Position numbers and translations under genes: made by a program. From assembly GCF_026210795.1 (NCBI RefSeq), contig NC_089452.1:682001-746000 (forward strand): a stretch of DNA of 64,000 nucleotides. Reading direction: 5' to 3'. Below the pieces are notes generated by a model, which made no database searches, was not told the DNA's origin, and was given only the letters and a program-made list of their open reading frames with translations. This DNA is from Rhizophagus irregularis. Lineage: Eukaryota; Glomeromycota; Glomeromycetes; Glomerales; Glomeraceae. Of this stretch, positions 34,820 to 46,447 are shown piece by piece (position 1 is the stretch's first letter; every line of letters begins with the position of its first letter).

Positions 34820-37519
34820 TTCTGTTATTAGTTTATTCTTTATTTGTTGGTTTATTTATCAGTTATTATATAAGAAATATTTAATTATCTTTTGTATTTT
34901 TATAGTTTTTAAAATAAAGTAATAAGAAACAAACATCATTAAATAATGTTTATTTGTAACTTTATATTCATTAGTTTAACTTCCAATATGTTTCAATAAT
35001 TTGCTAGTTATTATTATTATAACTTCACTGCGTGTTAAACTTTTTAAAAATGATTACTTATATTAATATGCAAACATGAAATTTTCAATTATCATAAACC
35101 ATTTAAAAACCTGAAATCCTTCGATAATTACTTTCGCGTTGTTTATGTGCATTATTGATTTTACCTCAAAAGTAAAAAAAATTATTTTCTAGATTATGAT
35201 GTAATACAATTTTAATTGAAATTGTGAAACGGAAATTGCAAATTCAAAGAGTTACCTTAATTAATATTTTAAGTGTTATTATTTGATCGACTAATGTTTC
35301 TATATTTTTTAGAAATGGATATTTATATATTCAACCTTTTATATATTATGAATTATAATTTTAAGTGTATAATATCCAATAATTTATTATCCCATTTGTG
35401 TTATTTGTGAATATAACAATTTACGATAATTAAATAGTTATTTAATATATATATTGTCAAATTTCTGAAAGAGAATATTACTATTGTACAGGTGGTTCAT
35501 ATGGTTTATATTATTAAAATTTGGTGGAAACCTGTTCAATTTCCATAATGTGCTAGGTTTCAATGAAGTTTCCAGTTTTTGGAAATGTTATGGAAATGTT
35601 ATGCAAATTGGATCAGTTTCCATCATGTATACTAAAGTTTCCATAATGGAAATCATACCACTTTGACCAGTGTTGAATGCAATTATTTCACACTTTTCAA
35701 ACGGAATAAAAAAAGTAACTTGAAAATTAAGTAAAATATTTAGTACAATGGTTTTTTGTATACTCATTTGAATACAAAATTATTAGAGAAAATGATTATA
35801 AAATTGTTTTTTGCAATCTTAAAACTTTTGCCAAATTTAATCTTATTTATTTCCTAAATTATTTTTTTTTCTCTTTATTGAATCATATCATCAAAATGCC
35901 ATTCCCTGACGCTTAGATAATAATGCATACCAACAACATAGAAAAAATATATCTATACAATCAAGAGCTATGTCCCATAGTAAAACATAAACTAAATTAG
36001 ATTAGTGTGGTTATTTCAGTTTAGTTAATTAAAATTACGCTAATATAAACTATGAAAGCGCAAATCAAACATTAATCCCCAAAAGTAAACTTTAACAAAA
36101 CAATCCAAAAAATCCAAAATAAAAAAAGTAGGCAAGTCTAAATAACAATAATAATAATGCAGACGACATAGCACCACGTGAATCGACCGTTGAGCTATAC
36201 TAAATCACGTTCCACCTTAGTCTTAACAAAATTATACTTATTAATAATATGAACAAATATAAATATATGCTTGGTTTAATATAACTAAATATTTCTAAAA
36301 ATAAATCCCAAAGTTCGTATCCTGCCCTTTAGATCAAATCAAATATTACCCCTTTTTATATTTGATGATAATCTTATCATAAATCTTCTTTAAGAGCAAA
36401 AACCTATATCAATTTCAATTCAATTTTCAAAATTTCAAATTCCCATCCTAACGAATCTTGTTCTCTGAAACATATTTCATTATTGAATTTTATTTTCAGT
36501 ACCTCAAAATTAAAAAAATTCGTAAAATTCCCTTTTTGATCTTCAACTCTACTTCTTAAAATATAAAGTTCTCGATTCTGGTCCCCCGTCTTAATCTAAA
36601 TATAAATTATTACGCAATCTCATGACCTCTAGTTTAGCGTCATCTCGGACGTTACATTTGTAACGTCATACAATTTTGAATTTTTAAAATTATATACTGA
36701 TTCTAAATACAATACTGCGCCTCATAATTAATAAATTTACTAGGCATTACATCGGTAAATCCCGTGACCGTCGCAGATCCAGAGGATAAAATTTTCCGAT
36801 TTTTTATCTTCGTAATATGATAAGAAATCTCATTTCTCTAACATTCGATTCGTTCCCGTATCTTACTATTATTCTTTATTATTGTATGGCAAGCTTGATA
36901 TTTTAGCTTACAGACGAACCAATATCAAGCACAAACACATCTAGCACGAACAGTTAAAATATCAATCACATGACGGATAAACATCAAACACGGACAGATG
37001 AACATCAAGCATTAACAAGTAAAATGTCAGACTTAATGTGACATTTAAATTTATATAGAAAAACACTGTTCTGACGCTTAACATACTACTTGTTAATGAT
37101 ATTTCTCTATTCAATACTATAGTAGTATAGTATAAAAATAAAGGAAAGACGACAATTGCAATAGTATGCAAATGTAAATTGTTTAAATTAATAACCCTTC
37201 ATATAACTTTTCTATCTTTTTTTCCAACCTGAAAATTAAATTAATCAACGGAAAAAAGTTTTTTGGGATGATCATTTTTCTAGATTATCATTTTTTTTTT
37301 TTATAAAAGGTGGATAATTTACTGACATGGGTAGATCAGTGAATCGGAAAAAATATGGCCCGAAATTAATTTTTTTTTTTTACTTTTAGTTAAGATATTC
37401 CTTTTATAGAAAACTTATTTATGAAATATAAATTTTTTGTCAAAAAAAAAATTCGTCTAAAAAAAACAATTTTTTTTTCCAGTAAAATATATTTAATAAA
37501 TTTCTAAAATAAATAACAA
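34820..37519. other. Intergenic region between two Sel1-kinase paralogues
   Basis: No gene. 35490-35670 is rich in TTTCCA and GGAAA blocks that can pair with one another (for example ATTTCCATAATG and CATAATGGAAAT) and may be a worn hairpin element. 36690-36830 resembles 28320-28410 and 29440-29470 (CCGATTTTTTATCTTCGTAA), and 37060-37200 resembles 29620-29790 (CTTAACATAC, CTTTCATATAAC), showing duplication of the gene together with its 5' flank. 36890-37030 holds a minisatellite-like run of AGATGAACATCAAGCA units related to 62400-62580. Confidence 0.55.
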
Positions 37520-39373
37520 ATGGAAACTGAATTTAGCAAACCTAAAGATACAATAAACACCAAAAATTGTTTGTATTGCAACATACCTTTTACTGAAAAA
37601 TTATTTTGTAAAGAATGTATTAATTCTTTAAAAGAATTAGCAGAAAATGGTGATAAAGGAGCAATGTTTAATTTAGCCAACTGTTATAAAAATGGAGAAG
37701 GAACAGAAAAGAATCTAGATAAAGCCTTTTATTGGTACCAAAAAGCAGTAGAAAATGGTAATGAAGATGCAATATTTAATTTAGCTATATGTTATAGAAA
37801 TGGAGAAGGGACAGAAAAAAATTTAGAAAAAGCCTTTTATTGGTATCAAAGAGCAGCTGAAAATGGTAATAAAAAAGCAATGAATAATTTAGCCATATGT
37901 TATGAAAATGGAGAAGGAACAGAAAAAAATTTAGAAAAAGCAAGCCTTTCATTGGTATCAAAAAGCAGCAGAAAATGAAAATGAAAAGGCAATGCTTGCT
38001 TTAGCAAATTGTTATTATTTTGGAAAGGGAACAGAAAAGAATTTAGAAAAATTTTTTTATTGGAATCAAAAAGCAGCAGAAAGTGGTCTTAAAAAAGCAA
38101 TGAATTATTTAGCCAGTTGTTATTACAATGGAGATGGAATAGAAAAGGATTTAGATAAAGCCTTTCATTGGTATCAAAAGGCATCCGAAAGTGTTTTTAC
38201 TGCTGCAATGCATAATTTAGCAATATGTTATGAAAATGGAAATGAAATGGAAAAGGATTTAGATAAAGCATTTCATTGGTATCAAAAGCGGCAGAAAATG
38301 GTTTTACTTATGCAATGTACAATCTAGCTGTATGTTATGAAAATGGAAAGAGAACAGAAAAGAATTTAGAAAAAGCCTTTTATTGGTATCGAAAAGCAGC
38401 AGAAAGCAACAAAGATGAAGTTGAATTATGTCATAGGTGCAAAAAATCACATATTATTTACCCATGGTATTAACAATGTAATGAATGTAAACAACCATAT
38501 ACTGATTATCAGTGGTGCCAACAATGTAATGTTAAACGATTCCAAAAAGATTTTTCAAAGTGGACTAGTAAAAATGAATCTATTGATAAATTTATTCAAG
38601 AAGCACAATTAAATGCTAAAAATAGTTATGAAATTTTAGAGTGGATACCTTATAATGAATTGTCAAGTATTAATTATCATGATAAAGGAGGATTCAGTGA
38701 AATTCATAAAGCTATCTGGTCAGATGGACCCATTTTTAGTTGGAATTATGACAAACAACAATGGAATAGACAGACGGATCATGAAGTCATTCTTAAAGTA
38801 CTTAATGATTCATCAAGTTTAAACAATAAATTTCTAGATGAGGTATAATATTTAATTTTTAATTTTTATAAATAATTTTATTTTCTTTTTCAAAAATTTA
38901 ATGACTTTTTATTAATTATATAGTGGAAATATCATCATAATTGCCAGAAAAAATCTTTTTCAAAATTTATTCAATTTTTTGGAATTACCCAAGATCCAAA
39001 TAATTTAAATTATATGATAGTAATGAGTTATGCAAAAAAAGGAAATTTGAGAAAATGTTTATCTAAGGTAATTACATTTAAGTGGCAAGATAAATTACAA
39101 TTATTGAAAAAAATTATATTAGGACTTAAAGTGATTCATGAATCAAATTTAACTCATGGTGATTTTCTTGATGGTAATATATTAATGTCAGGTGATTACA
39201 ATGAGTTATTTATTATTGATTTAGGATTATGTAAACCAATAAGTGATTTACAAGATTCTGATAATAACAAAGTTAATGAAGTTTATGGAGTTTTACCTTA
39301 TATGGCGCCTGAAATATTAAGAAATAAACCCTATACTACAGCAAGTGATATTTATAGTTTTTCAATGATAATG

Positions 39374-42011
39374 TTATTTATTTATTTATTTATTTTATGT
39401 GAAGACGGACAGACTATTAACAGGACATAAACGTAACCGTGCTATCCTACTTCTAGCTATCATCCCCCCGAAGACGGACCCGAACTTCTTTAAATCCAAT
39501 GAACCAGAATGATCCCCTCCCCTACCAGAAAGGAACCAATGAACCAATTAAAAAGTGAACTAATTAACCCGTATTTTTCTTTCAGCATCAAGCTGCCACC
39601 TGTAAATACTGTCATAGGTGGAATGATTCACACTGTTTGTAATTGTTAATATCTATCTTAATACGAACTAAAAAATTCAAAAAATGAATTACAAAATATA
39701 GAAACTAAACTATTTCAAACACGAAATTTAAAAATTAAATCTATATTAGAGGGTAAGAAGTCTTCTTCTTTGGTATCCCTACAGTCGAAAATACAAAGTT
39801 TTTTTGTTAGAGGTATAAGATCTCCATAATTATTATAATGAGTATATCTGGCGCGACGTTTTTTTGGACGACGTTCTAATATCTTCGTGTCGTCGGAGGT
39901 ATCACTGAGATCATCTTTTATATATTCGACGTTATTAGGTCGGATAATAGCACGGTACCGTTTGGAGGGGTATTCGACCCGGTATTTTTCACCAAAATCT
40001 GTTATCAAATTATTAAGACGTTTTGATGCAACAGATCGTTTGTTGATGCCTTTCTTCATATGTGCACCATACGCAAATATGCGGATATTAGCCATACGAT
40101 CATTAAAATTGTCATTCATTTGAGTGAAAAAATCCATAGCATTTGTACGTCTAAGGTAGTGTTTAGCAGAAGTATTGTGATCCCTAATGTCTTTAATGAC
40201 ATTTACCCTTTCGTTAAGACGATCACGAGCTTTGATCTCAGCAATGCAATCTTCGTTTAAACCTAACATATATGCGTCTCTCAAGGATAGTTGAATTGTG
40301 GAGTCCTCTAATAATTGTATGGCATCTATATATTCTGATGCACCTTTGCCATAGTGTTCATCAATAAGATTTGTGATATACCAATCCCTATAGGAGTTTT
40401 CTGATGTATCATCCCTGCCATTATCGGCTGAAGAGTCATCCTCTTCATCTGAATCCTGATTCTTGATAACCCAGCTTGATCCAGGAGTAATGTGAGAAGG
40501 AAGAATCCTATCTTCATATAAGTGTAGAAGAGCGCAGTTCCGGTCGTATGGAAAGCGGAATAAGGGAACAGTTGGGAAACGTTTAAATAATCCCATATTA
40601 AATTTTAAGTGAGGGAGACGTTTACAAATCTTTTGATACGGATAGAAAAGAAACTTCCTTTGATTTGCAAGTCTAATCTTATGGCGGAGTTTAAGAGCCA
40701 TCCCAGATTTAGGTTTATTACTACTAAAAATACGTCGACAAGATCGGTCAAAATAAGCTTTTTGGCGTACAGCTGTACGTGGATTAGAACTTATCGTACG
40801 AGAAAAATTTTCATAAATCTTGGTGTACATAGAACCAATAGCCTTATTAGGAGGTAAAATTAGATTGAGATCGTGTGCGTCATAACGTGTTGTATAAGAG
40901 ATACCCAATCGATTTGAAAAAATTTTTTGCCTCGAGTTACTGTTATATTTCTCATAGATAACATTAGCGTGAAAGCTTTTATGATGAATGATGTTAATCG
41001 TAGGTGTTGATGTCGCCTCAACCTCTAAAGGTATATTTGCATTATGAGTGATGAGTGAATGATGTTGGATACAAGCGTGTCGATTAAAATTTTTAACAAA
41101 AGGGCACGGTATATGGCATAGTGTTGCTTTCTGATGGGGAAACTTCTTTGTAAGTAGATGGTTACAAGCTACGTAGATACCAAAGTAAAATCTGTATCGT
41201 TTGTAAGAGAAGTTGAAAAAGGTTTTTGTAATATTATTGCTGCACGTGATTTTTCCTGCACGTGATGCTATCAGATTGATTCTATCCAACAATTTGAGTC
41301 GTATCATGTTAAAAAATTTGTTCTGAATACGCCGAGGAATAACTCGTTGATGTAAAAAAAAGTGCGTGAGGCATTTCGATATTTGAAATCGATGATTAGG
41401 TAATTTGCTTGTGGAATAATACCGAATTGGGGTTGATAACATATGATGATCGTTTGTGTATATTTTAAGGTGAATTTCATTGGTGTCTGGTATTTGATCG
41501 ACAACCTCAAAAAAGAAACTTTTTGAACGCCTAAGTTCATAGATCTTGTTATAACCTGCTTTAGACGCAGCGGTCACGTGAAATTTTTCGAAAGAGACCA
41601 AAAAAGAAAAGGTCGAAAGGGTTGGTGAAGGTAAAGGAGCTTTGACTGTGATAGTCGGAAGTGTGTTATCCTGTGGTTTAATAGTCATCACTGAAACATT
41701 ATCTTTAGCAAGTCCGCCTTCAGGAATATTTCGTCTGCTATCGGAGTGTCCGTCCAACTGCGGATAAGGTTTCGAAGATTCATATGAGGCCAAGGAAGAG
41801 TTGGGTAGTTTGTATTTTGAAGATGACATGGTCCCTTAGTATGGGATAAAATGAGAACTAAAAACCTTGTATAAGACCAAGGCGCCCGGTTGGGCCTCGT
41901 CCCCTTTAGCGTTTCAACTAGAAACTAAAAAAAAAAAAACTTTCGCAAAATTACTGCGGAAAACTAACGGAAATAAAAAAAGGGGAAAGAGTTTTTTTTT
42001 TATCAATAATT
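39374..42011 (-). mobile_element. Retroelement-like insertion, 2.6 kb, single ORF, 16-bp target duplication
   Basis: TTTTTCAATGATAATG occurs at 39358-39373 and again at 42012-42027, flanking the insert; intact paralogues have it once. Read on the minus strand, the insert has an approximately 180-bp 5' leader, one 704-codon ORF, a 340-bp 3' UTR, and ends in a simple tail of ATAA units (39374-39392 on the plus strand). A long target duplication plus a simple-repeat tail points to target-primed reverse transcription, as for LINEs and SINEs. There is no reverse transcriptase, so it must rely on another element. No inverted termini were found. Confidence 0.75.
39715..41829 (-). CDS. 704-residue protein of the inserted element, unrecognised family
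   Basis: One uninterrupted ORF from the ATG at 41829 to the stop at 39715, with no need for introns. Codon and base use are less AT-rich than in the neighbouring kinase pieces. The N-terminal 90 residues are Ser/Pro-rich. A conserved-looking part follows (FEKFHVTAASKAGYNKIYEL), then a possible zinc-binding cluster around residues 230-255 (CHIPC and HACIQHH), a long basic region, an acidic patch near 455-480 (DSDEEDDSSADNGRDD) and a basic tail (RRPKKRRARY). No reverse transcriptase, endonuclease or transposase motif was seen. By position it could be an ORF1-type nucleic-acid-binding protein of a LINE-dependent element. That role is an inference; the family is unknown to me. Confidence 0.75.
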   Translation of the reverse strand: MSSSKYKLPNSSLASYESSKPYPQLDGHSDSRRNIPEGGLAKDNVSVMTIKPQDNTLPTITVKAPLPSPTLSTFSFLVSFEKFHVTAASKAGYNKIYELRRSKSFFFEVVDQIPDTNEIHLKIYTNDHHMLSTPIRYYSTSKLPNHRFQISKCLTHFFLHQRVIPRRIQNKFFNMIRLKLLDRINLIASRAGKITCSNNITKTFFNFSYKRYRFYFGIYVACNHLLTKKFPHQKATLCHIPCPFVKNFNRHACIQHHSLITHNANIPLEVEATSTPTINIIHHKSFHANVIYEKYNSNSRQKIFSNRLGISYTTRYDAHDLNLILPPNKAIGSMYTKIYENFSRTISSNPRTAVRQKAYFDRSCRRIFSSNKPKSGMALKLRHKIRLANQRKFLFYPYQKICKRLPHLKFNMGLFKRFPTVPLFRFPYDRNCALLHLYEDRILPSHITPGSSWVIKNQDSDEEDDSSADNGRDDTSENSYRDWYITNLIDEHYGKGASEYIDAIQLLEDSTIQLSLRDAYMLGLNEDCIAEIKARDRLNERVNVIKDIRDHNTSAKHYLRRTNAMDFFTQMNDNFNDRMANIRIFAYGAHMKKGINKRSVASKRLNNLITDFGEKYRVEYPSKRYRAIIRPNNVEYIKDDLSDTSDDTKILERRPKKRRARYTHYNNYGDLIPLTKKLCIFDCRDTKEEDFLPSNIDLIFKFRV

Positions 42012-42085
42012 TTTTTCAATGATAATGTGGGAATTTACATCAGGCATTCCTCCATTTAATGATGAAGCACATGATCATCACCTTA

Positions 42086-45000
42086 ACCCAGTAAATAGTC
42101 ATCGTTTGTAATTTATATTGTATTCGTTTGGAATATGTGTATATTGTTAATTTTATATACTAAATTTGAGCCACTTAATAAAATTTAAAAAAATTATTTT
42201 TTAATAACGTACTAAACTTGTACTATTCGCTTGGTTTTATACTAATTATGTATTTTTAATCATGTACTAAATTTGTGTTAATTACTTAGTTTTATACTTG
42301 TAATATGCTAAATTTGTACTAGTTGCTTAGTTTTGTACTAGTTTCATATCTATATTCGTATTAATTACACATTTTTGGATTTTTTTGAACCATATACTAA
42401 ATTTGTACCAGTTTTGGTCTTTTTAATTATATACTAAATTCGTACTAATTTCGCAGTAGTTACATATTTCTTCATGTATCCTTTTTCTGTAACTATCATC
42501 TATTATTAATCTATATTAATCTCAAGCTATATACTGCAACAGTGCAACGTACATATGTACCTTAATATAATTAATAACATCAAAATAAAATTTCCCTATT
42601 TATATATCGCGTGATATACTACCAGTTCGATCTTTAATATAAACTAAAATAAACTTTTTTTTTAACTTTTTCAACTCTCCTTTCATTCTCTTTTTCTAAT
42701 AAACTTTTTTTTAACTTTTTCAACCCCCTTTCGCTCGCTTTTTTTCTTTTTAAAAATAAACTTTCATTAGCTTTTTTTAACTCCCTTTCACTCGCTTTTT
42801 CTTAAAAAAAAATATTTTTTTTTAACTCCCTTTTTCCTTTCCATTATTCCTATTTCTCTTCTTTTATATTTCGTTTGTTGAAAAGTACTCACAAAAAAAA
42901 AATCAAATTCTATAAGGCCAAAAAAATAAAATTATTCGTTTCTCATGAAAAAAAATTGCTAAATTTGACCCGGCCGCCCGGAAAAAAAATTTATTTTCAA
43001 AAAAAATTTAGCCGATTCCTAGATGATGATTGGTTGATTTAATAAATTTTTTGCCCGGGTCACCGGATGGAAAAAAAATTATTTTTTTATGATTATGATT
43101 GGTCAAAACCAAAATCACATGACCAAATAAAATAAATTTTTTTATCTTTTCGTAACATTTACATGACCCGCCCGGTCATGAGAAACGAATAAATTTATTT
43201 ACTTGGCCTAATGAAACATTTGAAACATTATAAAGTTTTTTTTTTTTCTTTTTAGGTGGCTCCATGATATTTCGCAAGTTTTCAAAAAAAATTTTTCTTA
43301 AATTTATTTTAACAAAATATTACTATTTTTTCTTTTTTAGATGGTTTTTCGGGTCTATTTTGACACGTGGGATTTCGTTCTCAGTAGGTTTTTTTTTTCC
43401 TCTATTAGTTTATTTATTCTAACGAACCATATGTTAACATTTTGAATTTATCTTTTTTTTTAAATTTTTTTAGATGGGCCTGAACGCATGGAAGAGGAAA
43501 TCGGACTATATTTTTTCGAATTTAATTCTTTTAATGAAATAATAATTCATTTTAGACGACTTAAGGATCACTTTGAACATAAATTGCGGTAAATAAAACA
43601 AAATATTTTTTTTTCATTTTTTTAGGAAACTTTTCAGATCTTTGGACGCATGAGATGAGATTTGGTGGAAAAGGTTTTTTAAATGACCTTTTTATGGAAT
43701 ATTTTGCTACTTTTTATTTCTTTTTTTAGGATATTGACTATGAGGTAACTTTTCTAAGCTTAGGAATATTATTGAGTATCGTAAGAATTGATTTAGGCCG
43801 CAAAACCAACCTGTTAGACTAAAGACGAGTACTATTGTTCAAAGATCAAGACCAAATTAATCTATATCAAATCGGACACTGGACACGTGAGATTTTGGTT
43901 GAAAATAAGTTTGTGTAAAATTTCGGATTATTTCATATCTTCTACTTTAATTCGTTGTGAATTTTCTATTTTTTTTTCTAAATTATTATTTTGATCAAAC
44001 ATTTATTACACTTCTTGTTTATCTTCTTAGACGGATTATTTGGTTTAGTACATGGAATTCTTACTTTAAACATTTTGGTTTGCTTTATTTAGACGGGTCT
44101 AGACGCATGAAAAAGTTGGATATTTCTTTTTAGGCAGCCAGTTCTTCGGGCCCCTGGACCTCCTTAGGCATGTTGATTCTTGATAAGTATTTTTTCCTTT
44201 TAATTTGTACAATTTAACAACGGAACAGGTACTCACACTTCGTATTTTTTTCTTAGATAGCCTCTTCTGATTTCATTTCACAAGATTTTGGGATTTTTTT
44301 CATTTTTCTTTAATATTATTGACGTCTAAATGATGAAAAAAAGAATGAAGAATAGTGAAGGAGAAACAAAGTAGCTGCACGAAAAAAGTAAAAGAAAAGA
44401 AGAAACTTGATTGCAAGGAAAGAGAGAAGAGAGAAAGCTTCTGTCATTGGTAAGATTGGAAGCATATTTCGTTGAACTACTACTAAAAAATATATATGGG
44501 GGAATAGCAGAAAGAAAGTAGAGAGGAAAGAAATGAGGTAATATAGTGGATACATCTATTAAGGAAGTGAGTCTATTACTGAAATAAAATAATAACTTCA
44601 ATTCTTTACCTGCAGACGCATCTAAAGATTTATTACATCAGAAACATGTGTTCAAATCGGGTTCCCACCTTGTTATAGTTGTGTCACCAGGGGCGCTATG
44701 TCAACGGAAATTTAGTACGTTGATCGCTTAAAAATCCGTGGCTATCCAATTATAACAAGAGGAAAGAAAAAAAGTTAAGTAATACAGTTAGCGCAACTTT
44801 AAAATTATCTATACTATGATCCACAGGAATTCACACTAGATAACTGATATATATTTATAATGTATAATATATTTATAATGTGTATTTTATATATTATTTA
44901 TACATGTTAATAAATTAATATTACAATTACGAAAACGTGACATTAATTTTACAATACAGTATTAATAATTACATATAAAAAAGTGGCTCATATACGGCAC

Positions 45001-45178
45001 AAGGTTAGATATAAAAATGGTATAAATCTATGTACAAAAATAGCTTGAAGCTGGACTACAACTTGGATAAGTTTAAAATAAATGCAGTACAAATTTTGTG
45101 CCAAACGGGCTCACTATATAGTGCATAACTTATGGATATGAATTTGGTACAAATTGATGCGAAAACTTTTTATTGGGC
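42086..45178 (+). mobile_element. 3.1-kb TIR element inserted in the broken Sel1-kinase
   Basis: Comparison with the intact kinase shows the coding sequence resumes exactly after a TTA shared by both borders (42083-42085 and 45179-45181). The ends, after one differing base, read CCCAGTAAATAGTCATCG and, from the other strand, CCCAATAAAAAGTTTTCG: 14 of 18 match. Subterminal ACTAAATTTGTACTA motifs on the left face GTACAAATTTNGTA-like motifs on the right. There is no transposase ORF. The middle (about 43240-44270) is a run of T-rich units with acceptor-like TTTTTTAG before segments such as ATGGGCCTGAACGCATG. A 3-bp TTA duplication fits PIF/Harbinger or CACTA; the superfamily is unsettled. Confidence 0.65.
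42915..43209. repeat. Inverted repeat nested inside the 3.1-kb element
   Basis: Arms 42915-42948 and 43176-43209 share AGGCCAA, then ATTCGTTTCTCATGA, with a few differences. Between them are GC-rich blocks (GACCCGGCCGCCCGG, GACCCGCCCGGTCATG) that are conspicuous in this AT-rich DNA. It is probably a small MITE that inserted into the larger element. Confidence 0.6.
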
Positions 45179-45598
45179 TTATATTGAGTGTTTGTCAAGG
45201 GAAACGTCCTGAAATTATAAAAAATACTCCAGAATGTTATATTAATTTAATGAAAAAATGTTGGGATTCAGATCCTTCCAATAGACCAACTATAGCAATA
45301 CTTGAAAATGTTATATCTGAATGGATTATATATGTTAATGATATTGATGTAGTAGATGGAAATTATACCTTTGAGGTTTCTGATATTGATAATCAATTAA
45401 AAAAATGATATGTTAGAATTTGTAAAAACAAATGAAACTTTAGAACAAGAACAAGCAAATACTACTATCATACAACCTCATCCACAAGCACATTATACAA
45501 GTCGCAATGTTACAGAAGAAATAGAAAAGTCTAAGGATGTTAGTGAAAACTTTGTTCAAGAAAATTCTGAGTTGCTGGAATGTGTAGTTAAAATTTAA

Positions 45599-46447
45599 AA
45601 ATCAATAATAATAATTCTGTTATTTATTCTTTATTTGTTGGATTATTTGCCAGTTGTTATATGGAAATGTTTATATTATTTGTTTTTACAGTTTTATAAT
45701 AAAATAACAAGAAATAAACATGTTTAAATACATGCTACTTATTAAATAATATGTTTATTTTCATTTGCAATTTGTTTAGCAAATTTAAGTTTCAAAAAAT
45801 ATCTTTGCATAAATTCTGTATAATTTAGTGACTGAAAATATCATGTATTATAAAATATTCTGTACCTGTATAATTTGAATAATTTGTATAATTTCTATAT
45901 TATAGCAATATACAGGTTTATTTGAATTATTGATAAATTTGCGACATGATACTAAGTAAAATTATAAGTTGAATTTATAATGAATATAATGTAGCAAATT
46001 ATAATTCGAACTTGTAATTTGATACAATCTATAAGTGAATATGCCAATAAATGAAATAATCACTTATCACCATAACAGAGAATAAATAAAAGATGTTGAT
46101 GTAAAAAACAAAACTGTTATACCAATAAAGTCAAATATAACACATTGGTTTTCAAGTTATTTTTTTTTTTGATTTGTCCAAAAAAAATGTGATGATATAT
46201 ATATATATATAGTAAATAATTATTGTAAATATCCTGTTACTGTATACCTATAGGCTATAGTTTATAATATAATTTTTTATTTACGAACATCATAACTTGA
46301 CATAATCATATACTTAAAAAAAAAACTTATAAAAAATTCATATATAAAAGAAAGTTAAATATATAAATGTCTATATTCCTTAAAAAAAATAGTTAACAAA
46401 ACTTAAAAAATAAACAAATCAAATAATAATAATAATAAAATCTAACT
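45599..46447. other. 3' flank of the broken kinase, no gene
   Basis: Contains a conserved 3' flank matching that of the intact paralogue (TTATTTATTCTTTATTTGTTGG and an AATAAAATAACAAGAAATAA-like polyadenylation region), then AT-rich DNA with a short TATATA run near 46200. Confidence 0.55.

Larger units (their letters stand above)
37520..45598 (+). pseudogene. Sel1-kinase paralogue, broken by frameshifts, a stop and two insertions
   Basis: Pieces, in order: exon 1 37520-38842, intron 38843-38923, exon 2 pieces 38924-39373, 42028-42085 and 45182-45598. The start METEFSKP and the CxxC pairs match the intact gene at 29970. There are about seven Sel1 repeats. Breaks seen: a 4-bp insertion near 37945, a 1-bp deletion near 38285 (which restores the frame), a stop (TAA) at 38471-38473 in the Cys-rich linker, HGDFLDGN in place of HGDFHDGN, an element at 39374-42011, an element at 42086-45178, and a 1-bp insertion in an A run near 45400. 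The three kinase pieces line up exactly with the intact paralogue once the insertions are set aside. It cannot make a full kinase; a short N-terminal Sel1 product remains possible. Confidence 0.9.

Noticed and set aside
39887-40857. Plus-strand open frames inside the 2.6-kb insertion
   Set aside because: They are antisense to the long 704-codon ORF and shorter; the long frame is far less likely by chance.
44316-44601. Minus-strand Phe/Ser-rich frames
   Set aside because: They arise from a purine-rich stretch of the plus strand within the TIR element and have no domain.
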